Part shown: one piece after another, positions 8,333 to 16,522 of the stretch
Position numbering within the stretch: position 1 is the stretch's first letter
Layout of the letters: each line of letters opens with the position of its first letter
Notes under the pieces: generated by a model
What the model was told of the DNA's origin: nothing
Databases searched by the model: none
What the model saw: the letters and a program-made list of their open reading frames with translations, nothing else
Assembly: GCA_045657265.1 (NCBI GenBank)
Contig: JAZOSU010000014.1
Location: 1-51,556 of the forward strand
DNA: 51,556 bases
DNA from: RGIG9041 sp045657265
GTDB lineage: Bacteria; Bacillota; Clostridia; Oscillospirales; QAKW01
Reading direction: 5' to 3'
Made by a program: the position numbers and the translations under genes

Positions 8333-9114
8333 TATATTTCATCATCCGGACGTTGCAAAAAAGCTTTTGTTTTTTCGCTTCGCGGTTGTTCAAAGATTTG
8401 TTTAGGTGTACCCATTTCTTCGATAACACCGTCTGCCATAAAAATGACTTTATCTGAAACGCTTTTTGCAAATGCCATTTCATGAGTTACGACTATCATT
8501 GTTCTGTCACTTGATTTAAGTTCTTTTATAACTTTTAAAACTTCCCCTGTAAGTTCAGGGTCAAGGGCAGAGGTAGGTTCATCAAAACAAAGAATTTTAG
8601 GACTGAGCATAAGCGCTCTCGCAATTGCAACACGCTGCATCTGACCGCCTGAAAGTTCACATGGATAATTGGTTGCTTTATCAGCAAGACCTACCTGTTC
8701 AAGCAGTTCCATAGCCTGTTTTTCTATTTTTGCATATATTTCTTTTTTGTTTTTACGGAAATCTTTTTCTTGTTTTGCTCGAAGTTTCGGTGCAAGGCAA
8801 AGATTTTCAAGAGCATTATACTGCGGAAACAGGTTAAAGCTCTGAAAAACAAGTCCGAAATTAAGACGTTTTTCTCTTATTTCATCATCAGTATATTTTT
8901 TAGTTGCATCATACAGAAGTTCATCTTCAAGTATAAACTGACCTTGTTCAGGAGTTGTCAAAAAATTAAGGCAACGTAGAAGAGTTGTTTTACCGCTTCC
9001 CGATGAACCGATAATGGAAACGACTTCGCCTTTATTTATTTCAAAGTCAATACCGCGCAGAACATCGGTTTTTCCGAAGCTTTTACAAATATTTTTAATT
9101 TCAAAATAAGCCAT
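8332..9114 (-). CDS. Amino-acid-type ABC transporter ATP-binding protein
   Basis: Energises import through the adjacent permease. It has Walker A GSSGSGKTT (about residues 36-44), the Q loop at VFQSFNLFP, the ABC signature LSGGQMQRVAIARAL, Walker B with DEPTSALDPE, and the H-loop THEM. 260 aa; this is the GlnQ/HisP type. AGGAGG lies 10 nt before the ATG at 9114. It is followed by cca with a one-base overlap. The true substrate depends on the rearranged binding protein encoded at 9892-10737. Confidence 0.93.
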   Translation of the reverse strand: MAYFEIKNICKSFGKTDVLRGIDFEINKGEVVSIIGSSGSGKTTLLRCLNFLTTPEQGQFILEDELLYDATKKYTDDEIREKRLNFGLVFQSFNLFPQYNALENLCLAPKLRAKQEKDFRKNKKEIYAKIEKQAMELLEQVGLADKATNYPCELSGGQMQRVAIARALMLSPKILCFDEPTSALDPELTGEVLKVIKELKSSDRTMIVVTHEMAFAKSVSDKVIFMADGVIEEMGTPKQIFEQPRSEKTKAFLQRPDDEI

Positions 9115-9129
9115 CTTATCACAACCTCC

Positions 9130-9780
9130 TTACGCTTTAAAATAGGACAGTTTTTTCTCAATTTTGCCAAAGACAATAGTAAGCAGACCGTTGAAGAGCA
9201 AATAGAAAATTGCAGTATAGAACAAAGGCCAGATAAGACCGTCTGTTTTAATATATCTCTGAGCAAAGAAAATAAGTTCGTAATATGTAATTATTCTTGC
9301 AAGAGAGGTATCTTTTACAAGAGTGATTATTTCATTGGACATAGGAGGTACTATGCGTTTTATAACCTGTAAAAACACTACTTTTGAAAATATCTGACCG
9401 CCTGTCATACCAAGAACCTGACCCGCTTCGTACTGACCGCGGGGAATAGATTCGATTCCACCTCTGTATATTTCCGAAAAATAACAAGCATAGTTCAGGC
9501 TGAAAGTAAGATAAACCGCCGCAGGAACAGGCAAAAGAGGTAAATCAAACATAAGACCCGGTCCGTAATAAAATACAATAAGCTGAAGCATAAGAGGTGT
9601 ACCTCTTATAATCCACACAAGTGTTTTACAAATCCACTTAATCGGCGGGAATTTTGACATTGAACCAAAAGCTATAATAAGACCGAGTGGTAATGAAAAA
9701 AGAAGTGTTATCCCGAAAATCTCGAGAGTTTCTCCAAATCCCACAAGCAAGTCTAATGTTATGTCAATAAACTGTTGCAT
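9130..9780 (-). CDS. Amino-acid-type ABC transporter permease
   Basis: Membrane channel subunit of the HisMQ/GlnP type, 216 aa, with about five membrane segments. The EAA loop that contacts the ATPase is seen as EAGQVLGMTGGQIFSKVVF (about residues 137-155). AAAGGA precedes the ATG at 9780. A strong hairpin separates it from the binding-protein gene upstream, while the ATPase gene starts 15 bp downstream. Confidence 0.92.
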   Translation of the reverse strand: MQQFIDITLDLLVGFGETLEIFGITLLFSLPLGLIIAFGSMSKFPPIKWICKTLVWIIRGTPLMLQLIVFYYGPGLMFDLPLLPVPAAVYLTFSLNYACYFSEIYRGGIESIPRGQYEAGQVLGMTGGQIFSKVVFLQVIKRIVPPMSNEIITLVKDTSLARIITYYELIFFAQRYIKTDGLIWPLFYTAIFYLLFNGLLTIVFGKIEKKLSYFKA

Positions 9781-9829
9781 ACAAAAATCCTTTCAAATTG
9801 CTAAAAAACAAACCTCTAATCAAGGTTAT

Positions 9830-9861
9830 AGCCGAGAAAGGCACATTTGCCCTTCTCGGCT
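9830..9861 (-). terminator. Intercistronic hairpin between binding protein and permease genes
   Basis: A 14-bp stem with one G-U pair and a 4-nt loop lies in the minus-strand message directly after the binding-protein gene. No T run follows on that strand, so it more likely protects the upstream message from 3' nucleases or attenuates partly. Such an element would give more binding protein than permease, as importers usually need. Confidence 0.65.
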
Positions 9862-9891
9862 TATTTTGGTTATATAAAAACTAAGTTCAAA

Positions 9892-10737
9892 TTAGCCTAC
9901 GAGTGAAGCTGCCATTACGTAGTCGATAACACAAGCTTCAGCTGCGCCGCTCTGTACTTCCAAAAGTGCATCAGCCATTGATTCAACAGCTTTATAACCT
10001 TCTGCAAGATTTTCATTTGCCTTAGCTTCTGCTTCACCTGCTGAACCTGATTCAGCGACTACTTTTTTGCCTTTGAGTGAAGCAAGGTCAGGATATTTTT
10101 CTGCATCTTTAACAACAACAACCTGATAGTTTTTCATATAAGCGCCTGAAACATCAGCAGCGTTTGTGATTTCTTCTTTGATTGTCATACCGTTCCATAC
10201 ACAGTCAATTGTTTTTGTGTCAAGGTCAAGAAGTTTGTTATCCCAAACGATTTCTTTGAATTCAGCTTTAACACCGAGTTTTTCACAAACTGCCTTTGCG
10301 TATTCAGCATCAAAACCGATCCATTCACCGTTTTCAATGTAGTCCATAGGTTTGTAATCTGTAACACCAATTACAAGAGTACCTTTATTTTTGATGTATT
10401 CCATATCGCTGTCGCCTGAAACTTCCTGTCCTTCAGCTGCTTTGAATTCAGGAACAAGCTGAGCTGCAACGTCGTATTTATCAGCAATTGTTTTGATAGT
10501 ACCGTTTGCGAAGAGTTCTTTTGAAATCTCATCAACTTTTGCAGTAACGTCACTGCCTGCACGGAATGCAATACCGTATTCTTCAACGCCAAGTTCAACG
10601 TCTTTCATAACTACAAGATCAGCATATGCGCTTGTGCTGGGATCTGTATTATCCGGTGTAGTTGCAGGTTCTGATGCGCATGATGCCATACAAAGAACCA
10701 TTACAAGTGTAAGTAAAATAGCTGTAATTCTTTTCAT
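9892..10737 (-). CDS. Circularly permuted family-3 solute-binding lipoprotein
   Basis: Extracellular substrate-binding subunit of the importer encoded next to it. A lipoprotein signal ends in MASC (Cys 20), followed by a Thr/Pro/Ser linker. The order after that is unusual. Residues about 38-98 (ADLVVMKDVELG, EEYGIAFRAGSD, ADKYD) are what normally ends a family-3 binding protein. Residues about 111-281 (KGTLVIGVTDYKPMDY, WIGFDAEYAKAV, WNGMTI, ESGSAG, ACVIDYVMA) are what normally begins it. The stop falls where the canonical chain would continue with a short loop into ADL. Both pieces are intact, joined by a 12-residue linker, and total 281 aa is normal. The ligand-ammonium Asp (VIDY) is present, while the carboxylate-clamping Arg of GlnH-like proteins is not seen in MTIKEEIT, so the ligand is uncertain. 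Confidence 0.9.
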   Translation of the reverse strand: MKRITAILLTLVMVLCMASCASEPATTPDNTDPSTSAYADLVVMKDVELGVEEYGIAFRAGSDVTAKVDEISKELFANGTIKTIADKYDVAAQLVPEFKAAEGQEVSGDSDMEYIKNKGTLVIGVTDYKPMDYIENGEWIGFDAEYAKAVCEKLGVKAEFKEIVWDNKLLDLDTKTIDCVWNGMTIKEEITNAADVSGAYMKNYQVVVVKDAEKYPDLASLKGKKVVAESGSAGEAEAKANENLAEGYKAVESMADALLEVQSGAAEACVIDYVMAASLVG

Positions 10738-10755
10738 TTTTAATACCTCTCTGTT

Positions 10756-10791
10756 TTATCACTTTTTCGCTTTAATCTGCTAAAGTGATAA
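10756..10791 (-). promoter_or_regulatory. Inverted repeat at the start of the importer message
   Basis: TTATCACTTT (10756-10765) and AAAGTGATAA (10782-10791) form a perfect 10-bp inverted repeat with a 16-bp centre. It begins near the predicted transcription start and lies upstream of the ribosome site. It could be a repressor operator or a leader hairpin. Confidence 0.45.
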
Positions 10792-10792
10792 C

Positions 10793-10821
10793 ATAATAAC
10801 ACACCTATTTACATTTTTCAA
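10793..10821 (-). promoter_or_regulatory. Promoter of the importer operon
   Basis: On the minus strand TTGAAA (10816-10821), a 17-bp spacer and TATTAT (10793-10798). It points into binding protein-permease-ATPase-cca. Confidence 0.65.
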
Positions 10822-10840
10822 GTGTTTTTTTATATTTTTA

Positions 10841-12058
10841 TTAAATTTTTCCGTCTATAAGGTTTTTAATAAGCGTACAAGCTTTAGGAATGTACAAGCC
10901 TGTATCTTTTGCGTTTTGTTCCGTATAGCTTTCTGCCGACGGTCCGAGTTTTGTTTCGCTGTTATACAAAACAAAAGGAACAGGGTCACTTACGTGTGTC
11001 ATAAGTGAAATAGGTGTAGGATGGTCAGGCATAAGTAAAATACTGTATGCTTCACCTCTTTTATCCATTTCGGGAATAATTCTTCCAAGTATTTCTTTAT
11101 CTATAGATTCTATAGAACTGATTTTATGCTCGATATCTCCGTGGTGACCGCATTCGTCCGGTCCTTCTACGTGGATATAAACATAATCACAGCCGTTTTC
11201 AAGAAGGTCAAGTGCAGCTTCTGCCTTACCTTTAAAGTTTGTATTCCAGTTACCGTTGGTGTTTTCAACGTCAACACTTATATGTCCTGCGCAGATTCCT
11301 ATACCTTTTATAAGGTCAACTGCTGATATAACTCCGCCTTTTATGCCGAATTTGTCATAGAAAGAAGTAACCGCAGGTTTTGTACCCTCACCCCAGAACC
11401 AACAAGACGTAACAGGATTTTTACCCTCTGCTATACGTTTTTTATTAACCGGATGGTCTTTTAAAAGTTCTCTTGATTTAACCATTATATCAAAGAGAAT
11501 ATCTGCGTTATTGCCTGAGGGCAGATGTTCTTTTATAGGTTTATTGGTAATATCGTGAGGCGGTGTGAATTTACCGCCTGTCTTGGAATCTTTGATTACA
11601 AGACAGTGACGGTAGCTTACGCCTGCGTACAGATTAATTTTATCTGTTTTGATATGTTCATTTAAAAACTCAACAATTTCCTTTGCTTCTTCTGTTGAAA
11701 TTTCTCCTGCAGAATAGTCCATCATTACCGCATCTTCATAGTTTTCGGTATCAGACAAGGTAACGAGATTACAACGGTATGTAACGTCGCCTTCTTCAAG
11801 GTCAATACCTATACTTACAGCTTCCAGCGGTGAGCGTCCCGTATAATATATTTCAGGGTCGTATCCCATAACTGAAAGATTTGCAACGTCAGAACCCGGT
11901 GCCATACCGTCCGGTACTGTTTTAACCATACCTACTGCGCCGTTTTTTGCAAGAAAATCCATATTGGGTTTATTTGCAGCTTCAAGAGGAGTTTTATTTG
12001 AAAGTTCCGGCAGCGGATAATCCGCCATACCGTCACCAAGCATTACAATATATTTCAT
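10841..12058 (-). CDS. apgM: Cofactor-independent phosphoglycerate mutase, ApgM type
   Basis: Alkaline-phosphatase-superfamily metalloenzyme that interconverts 3- and 2-phosphoglycerate. The N terminus has the metal-binding MLGDGMADYP, and the nucleophile region APGSDVANLSVMGYDP places the catalytic Ser near residue 56. HVEGPDECGHHGD and MPDHPTP carry further metal ligands. 405 aa, standard for the ApgM family (COG3635). Some relatives have been proposed to act as homoserine kinases, so the substrate is not certain. The gene starts 5 nt after the foldase stop and its AGGGG ribosome site lies within the end of that gene, so they form one operon. No clear terminator follows. Confidence 0.88.
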   Translation of the reverse strand: MKYIVMLGDGMADYPLPELSNKTPLEAANKPNMDFLAKNGAVGMVKTVPDGMAPGSDVANLSVMGYDPEIYYTGRSPLEAVSIGIDLEEGDVTYRCNLVTLSDTENYEDAVMMDYSAGEISTEEAKEIVEFLNEHIKTDKINLYAGVSYRHCLVIKDSKTGGKFTPPHDITNKPIKEHLPSGNNADILFDIMVKSRELLKDHPVNKKRIAEGKNPVTSCWFWGEGTKPAVTSFYDKFGIKGGVISAVDLIKGIGICAGHISVDVENTNGNWNTNFKGKAEAALDLLENGCDYVYIHVEGPDECGHHGDIEHKISSIESIDKEILGRIIPEMDKRGEAYSILLMPDHPTPISLMTHVSDPVPFVLYNSETKLGPSAESYTEQNAKDTGLYIPKACTLIKNLIDGKI

Positions 12059-12063
12059 TTTAA

Positions 12064-13134
12064 TTATGCCCCTTTTACTTCGACTGCATTTTCAACAACG
12101 AAATCCATTACTTTTTCAATGAGAAGGCTAAGATAGAACTGACTTTCGTTTATAGCAGCTTTGAATTCTTCTGTTGTTGAATAGCCGTTGTTTTTTGCAT
12201 ATTTTGCAAGTTCTTCCTGATACTGTTCTTCTGTAAGTTCAAGATTCTGTTCACGCGCAATTGCAACAATTGTCATATATTCTTTCACTGCACCCTCTGC
12301 CTGTTGGGTAAGCACGTCGTCAATATCTTCAAGTGACTGACCTGTTGCCTGTGAAAGATAATCCTGATATGACATACCGTACTGTTGCTGTGCCATTTCG
12401 TCATAAGTTTCGATTATAAGTTTCTTATAATTTTCAATTTCATCTTCAGGAAGTGAATTAACCTTTACGTTTTCCACAACCTTTGCCCAGATACTGCTTT
12501 CTTTTTCATTTAAAGCAGCAGCCTCATTTGAAGATTTAACCTGTTCATTTGCATAGGTCATATATTCATCTACTGTTTTTTTGTCAGAAAGTTCTGAAAC
12601 TATTTCATCTGTGAGTTCGGGATAAACAGTAGCTGTTATTTTATTTACTTTAACTGTAAACACAACGTCTTTACCGTTAAGGTCTTCTTTACCGTAATTT
12701 TCGGGGAATTTAAGATTAAGGTCAACAGTTTCACCTGCTTTAACACCTACAAGTCCTGCCTCAAAGCCTTCAATAAAAGAGTTACTTCCAAGCACAAGGT
12801 CATATCCTTTAGAAGTACCTCCCTCAAAAGCCGTACCGTTTATTTTACCTTCAAAATCAATATTAACAGTATCTCCATTCTGAGCCGCGCGGTCTGTTAT
12901 TTCTTTCTGTTCACCGTATCCTTTTTCAGAAAGAGCTTTGTTTATATATTCTGCAACTGCCTGCTCTGTAACTTCAGGAACAGAAAATGTATATTCCATA
13001 CCTACATATTCACCAAGCGTAATATGTTTTGACAAATCATAGTCAAAAGGACGCGCATCTGATTTTTTTGCGCAGCTTCCCAGCATTGTAAGGCAAAGAG
13101 CCGCCATTAATACAATTGATATTATTCTTTTCAT
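12064..13134 (-). CDS. Trigger-factor-like surface lipoprotein foldase
   Basis: Probably an extracytoplasmic peptidyl-prolyl isomerase/chaperone. A lipoprotein signal ends in LGSC. An FKBP-type domain follows (about residues 75-165: NGDTVNIDFEGKINGTAFEGG, FIEGFEAGLVGVKAGE), then a long helical segment like the C-terminal chaperone domain of trigger factor (about 170-350). The ribosome-binding N-terminal domain of cytosolic trigger factor is absent. The ATG at 13134 is preferred over an in-frame ATG at 13158 because AAAGGA lies 8 nt before it. 356 aa. Such proteins probably help exported proteins fold at the membrane, a job done by PrsA elsewhere; this is inference. Confidence 0.85.
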   Translation of the reverse strand: MKRIISIVLMAALCLTMLGSCAKKSDARPFDYDLSKHITLGEYVGMEYTFSVPEVTEQAVAEYINKALSEKGYGEQKEITDRAAQNGDTVNIDFEGKINGTAFEGGTSKGYDLVLGSNSFIEGFEAGLVGVKAGETVDLNLKFPENYGKEDLNGKDVVFTVKVNKITATVYPELTDEIVSELSDKKTVDEYMTYANEQVKSSNEAAALNEKESSIWAKVVENVKVNSLPEDEIENYKKLIIETYDEMAQQQYGMSYQDYLSQATGQSLEDIDDVLTQQAEGAVKEYMTIVAIAREQNLELTEEQYQEELAKYAKNNGYSTTEEFKAAINESQFYLSLLIEKVMDFVVENAVEVKGA

Positions 13135-13167
13135 TTCATTTATCCTTTCAAGATACAAATATAATTA

Positions 13168-13196
13168 ATTATACAATATTATTTTTCTATTTACAA
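13168..13196 (-). promoter_or_regulatory. Promoter of the foldase-apgM operon
   Basis: On the minus strand TTGTAA (13191-13196), a 17-bp spacer and a perfect TATAAT (13168-13173). Its -35 hexamer overlaps that of the divergent AraC-gene promoter by five bases. Confidence 0.65.
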
Positions 13197-13218
13197 CGGG
13201 TAACAAAAATTTTATAAC
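13190..13218 (+). promoter_or_regulatory. Promoter of the AraC-family gene
   Basis: TTTACA (13190-13195), a 17-bp spacer and TATAAC (13213-13218), each five of six to consensus. It shares its -35 bases with the divergent foldase promoter. Confidence 0.6.
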
Positions 13219-13239
13219 AAAGTTACAATTACGTACAGA

Positions 13240-13911
13240 GTGGGTGAACAAGTGAACATATTATATGAAAACAAATCTGAATCTATAATCCTTATGAAAA
13301 CAAAAAAGCTCTCATCTCTTCCGCATATGCACAAAGAGATTGAAATAATTTACGTCAGAAAAGGCGCATCAAAAACTCACGCCGACCAGATAATTTCAGA
13401 AATAGGCAAAGGTGACATTTTCATAAGTTTTCCTAATCAAGTTGATTTTTACGAAAAATCCATAGAGGGAGATTACTACGTAATTATCATATCACCCAAA
13501 GTCTTTTTCGGCATCAAAGATTTAATTGATACAAATATCCCCACGGAAAATACATTCAATGCAGACAAAAAACTTTGCGATTTATTTGAAAGTTTTGCAA
13601 CGAGCAAAGCTCAAAACAACACATCTAAATGCGTCGGTTACATTAATCTTATATTTGCAGAAATATTAAACAAAATCCAGCTTAGCCCCTTGGTAACCTC
13701 TTCTGAGGGCACACTACGAGAAATAATAAATTTCTGCGAGACACATTATGCCGAAGAAATCAGTTTATCAGTTGTTGCAAAACACACTCATCTGAGTCCT
13801 TGTTATATATCTCATTTATTCGGCAGTAAGCTCAGCATAGGTTTTTCAGATTACATAAACATTCTTCGGGCAAATGCCGCCTGTGAGCTGTTTACTCAGA
13901 CAAGCAAATAA
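13240..13911 (+). CDS. AraC-family regulator, C-terminally truncated, probable pseudogene
   Basis: The N-terminal half is a cupin-like sensing domain (LPHMHKEIEIIYVRKG, GDIFISFPNQ). The C-terminal half starts a normal AraC DNA-binding domain with the first helix-turn-helix (LSVVAKHTHLSPCYISHLF) and the connecting helix, then stops with TAA after TQTSK. The second helix-turn-helix is missing. Reading on in the same frame gives a fair echo of it (ISTRIVELV, a second TAA, then NYSKSIF), which suggests nonsense decay rather than a designed short form. Start is GTG at 13240, or GTG at 13252 with GGGTGA just upstream. Relatives are about 270-300 aa; this is 223. Confidence 0.75.
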   Translation: MGEQVNILYENKSESIILMKTKKLSSLPHMHKEIEIIYVRKGASKTHADQIISEIGKGDIFISFPNQVDFYEKSIEGDYYVIIISPKVFFGIKDLIDTNIPTENTFNADKKLCDLFESFATSKAQNNTSKCVGYINLIFAEILNKIQLSPLVTSSEGTLREIINFCETHYAEEISLSVVAKHTHLSPCYISHLFGSKLSIGFSDYINILRANAACELFTQTSK

Positions 13912-14057
13912 ATATCCACCCGCATAGTTGAACTTGTCAATTAAAAGCAGACAGTAAAAACCACCAATTATAGCAAATCGATTTTTTCACCTCAAGACAA
14001 TACTATATCAGTTCATAGACAAATTTTACTATATATTTATGTAAATTATTCCGCGTA

Positions 14058-14086
14058 TTGATTTTTTGTCGAAAATATATTAGAAT
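14058..14086 (+). promoter_or_regulatory. Candidate promoter of the glucosaminidase gene
   Basis: TTGATT (14058-14063), a 17-bp spacer and TAGAAT (14081-14086). The alternative upstream TTG start codon of the gene would coincide with this -35 element, which argues for the later start at 14121. Confidence 0.45.
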
Positions 14087-14120
14087 ATGTATTATCGATA
14101 CAGTAAAGGAGGTAACGGTT

Positions 14121-16478
14121 ATAAAATTATTTAAAACACTTCTTGTTCTCATTCCTTGTCTTTTGATAACAGTGCTTGTAATAGTGGCATTTCCCGAAAA
14201 AGACAAGTACATAATAGATCTTGAAGGCGATCTTGATGCTTACGAAGATCCCAAACTTGTTAATAATTCAGATATTGGATTTTTCTATAAAAACGATCAG
14301 CTTTATGAACACAGACAGCAAAAAAAAGCAGATAAAACAAACGTTATAAAAATGTCTGAAAACATTGTAACTACCGATTTTACAAAAGAAAACATATCTA
14401 TTGTTCCTGACAAAAAGAATACATATACAGGGCCTCACAATGTTGTCCTCACAAGTGAGGGTGTACAGGAATACGTCGAGGCAACAGAAGTCGGATATAC
14501 ATTAAAAGGCGGCAAACAGGTCGCAAAGGAAGACACTTTTGAAATCATTCTTGAAACAGGGTTATTTGGAAAAACACCTGCTATTCCTCACAAAGTTGAG
14601 CAGGTCAACAAATATTATGCTGCGTTTACTCAGCAGGTACAGGACATATATTTCGAGTTTACGTCAAGTAATGAATTTGCAAGTATAAAGGTTTCTGAGC
14701 TTAAAGGCAGAGTTGAATACACCTTGCTTGACAGTACTATGAAACCGCTTAAAAACGGTTGGAACAACTCCAAATCAGAAATAGAAATTCAGTACAAAGG
14801 AAGATCAGCCGCCAAGTATTATCTCAAGCTGTCAGGCTCTTATTCAAAAGAACTTACTCCATTTTGCGTTGAAATCCCATCCGATAACAATGAATGGATG
14901 TGGCAGATGGTATATGCAAGTATAGGAAAAACCACGTCGGGTACTTTTGACTATTACGGTGACGAAGATTTCTTTGTACTGCCAAAACAGATAACAGACA
15001 ACATAAACAAATCTATTCTCAAGTTTACCGAAATAGCTGCTGACGCAAACGTAGTGATTTACGACAACAAGAGAAACATTCTTGCACAGTACGTATACAA
15101 GAAAGACGATACCAATATGGTATCTCTGTATTCTCTGAAAAACGCATATGCTATATCGGTTTACAGCTACGAGCAAAAAAACACAAAAGCAAAATACTCT
15201 TTTGTGCTTGAATACATTGACACTCTTATACTCGATATACAAACTTACGGATTTGCACTTAGTCCCGGTTATTCAGACAAAGAAGATTACTACACTGCAT
15301 CTGTTTCTTCTCTTGATGGCAAACAGATAACAGAAATAATGACCACTATCCCGTCTGCCAAGACGCAGATCAAGGTAACTCAGCAATGCGGATATGAATA
15401 CATCGCAAAAGAAGGCGAGAATCTTAATCTCGCACCAGGCCGTAACGTCATTTCTATAAGTTTTACAGTTGATGATCTTTCACGCACTATTGAAATCGTA
15501 GTATCCCACAGAGCAAACGAAGTTTACTACGGATTTACCACAGACGGCGAAAAAATATTTATTGTAGACGACAAAACAAAAGACAACCACGTTCAGATTC
15601 AGAAATCCGACGGAAAATATGAATGGATAAAAAGAAGCAAAGTATTTTCATATATTGAAACAACAATGCCCGATAGCTACAAAAAACAGATTAATGCTCT
15701 GCAGAAAAAACATCCCCAGTGGAAGTTTACTTTTGTTAAAACAGGCTTCGATTTTAAAGAATACGTTGATTCTCAGGACCGAATTGAAGGCAAAACTCCT
15801 GTTTCTACAATAAACAGTAAAAGAGCAACAAGAGAGCAGATAGAATATTACGTTGACCCGAGAAACTTCCTTGATGAAAAGAACATTTTTATGTTTGAAA
15901 AGCAAACATACACCAAAGGAATATATTCATCAACAGGAATGGAAAGTATATGGGTTGAACTTCCCGCGGCAGAACTAAGTGAAAAAACATTTGTCTCTTA
16001 TTTCACCGAAGCAGGACAGTCTGCAGGTATATCTCCTTATTTCATAACTGCAAGAGCACAGCTTGAATCAGGAAACGGAACAAGTAAACTTGCCCTTGGC
16101 ACCATTACAGGTTGTGAGGGATATTACAACTTCTACGGTATTAATGCCATCAACACAAATCCTTCTGCGGGCGGTGAATTTGCCAAAGAAAACAATTGGA
16201 ACACCAAACGCAAGGCCGTAATAGAAGGTGCGGCATGGGTTAAAAACCAGTACATCGGTTGTATGCAATACAGCGCCTATTTTATGAAATATTCGTTTAT
16301 CCCTACAAGGCTCTGGCATCAGTATATGACTGACATTGCGGCTCCTTCAAAAGATGCCAAAAATTATTATACAGCGCATCTTACAGGGGGAACACTTGAT
16401 TCACAGATAGAGTTTGTAATTCCCGTGTTTGATAATATGCCTGAACCGGAAACGGAAATAAAAACAGAAACTAAATAA
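14121..16478 (+). CDS. Secreted cell-wall glucosaminidase with beta-sandwich domains
   Basis: Probably cleaves the glycan strands of peptidoglycan. An N-terminal hydrophobic segment (KLFKTLLVLIPCLLITVLVI) is a signal peptide or anchor. About 350 residues of beta-rich, fibronectin/pre-peptidase-like sequence follow, then a cadherin-like beta-sandwich (about 380-465, with LSPGYSDKEDYY). The C-terminal LytG/FlgJ-type glucosaminidase contains YYVDPRNFLDEKNIFMFE, the catalytic-Glu region ISPYFITARAQLESG, and YNFYGINA. No sortase signal is present. The start is odd: AAAGGAGG sits 8 nt before ATA, not ATG; an in-frame TTG at 14058 is the only canonical alternative. 785 aa counted from 14121. Confidence 0.85.
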   Translation: MKLFKTLLVLIPCLLITVLVIVAFPEKDKYIIDLEGDLDAYEDPKLVNNSDIGFFYKNDQLYEHRQQKKADKTNVIKMSENIVTTDFTKENISIVPDKKNTYTGPHNVVLTSEGVQEYVEATEVGYTLKGGKQVAKEDTFEIILETGLFGKTPAIPHKVEQVNKYYAAFTQQVQDIYFEFTSSNEFASIKVSELKGRVEYTLLDSTMKPLKNGWNNSKSEIEIQYKGRSAAKYYLKLSGSYSKELTPFCVEIPSDNNEWMWQMVYASIGKTTSGTFDYYGDEDFFVLPKQITDNINKSILKFTEIAADANVVIYDNKRNILAQYVYKKDDTNMVSLYSLKNAYAISVYSYEQKNTKAKYSFVLEYIDTLILDIQTYGFALSPGYSDKEDYYTASVSSLDGKQITEIMTTIPSAKTQIKVTQQCGYEYIAKEGENLNLAPGRNVISISFTVDDLSRTIEIVVSHRANEVYYGFTTDGEKIFIVDDKTKDNHVQIQKSDGKYEWIKRSKVFSYIETTMPDSYKKQINALQKKHPQWKFTFVKTGFDFKEYVDSQDRIEGKTPVSTINSKRATREQIEYYVDPRNFLDEKNIFMFEKQTYTKGIYSSTGMESIWVELPAAELSEKTFVSYFTEAGQSAGISPYFITARAQLESGNGTSKLALGTITGCEGYYNFYGINAINTNPSAGGEFAKENNWNTKRKAVIEGAAWVKNQYIGCMQYSAYFMKYSFIPTRLWHQYMTDIAAPSKDAKNYYTAHLTGGTLDSQIEFVIPVFDNMPEPETEIKTETK

Positions 16479-16480
16479 CA

Positions 16481-16518
16481 AAAAACCTTGAAAAGTCCAA
16501 TAACTTTTCAAGGTTTTT
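16481..16518. terminator. Bidirectional terminator between glucosaminidase and sortase genes
   Basis: A 15-bp stem (16482-16496 with 16503-16517) and a 6-nt loop, with A and T runs at its feet, separate two convergent genes. Confidence 0.85.
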
Positions 16519-16522
16519 AAAT

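Noticed and set aside
9892..10737. Frameshift or two partial binding-protein genes instead of a permutation
   Set aside because: A single frame runs from the signal peptide through both blocks to the stop, each block is complete with no duplicated part, and the total length matches a normal binding protein.
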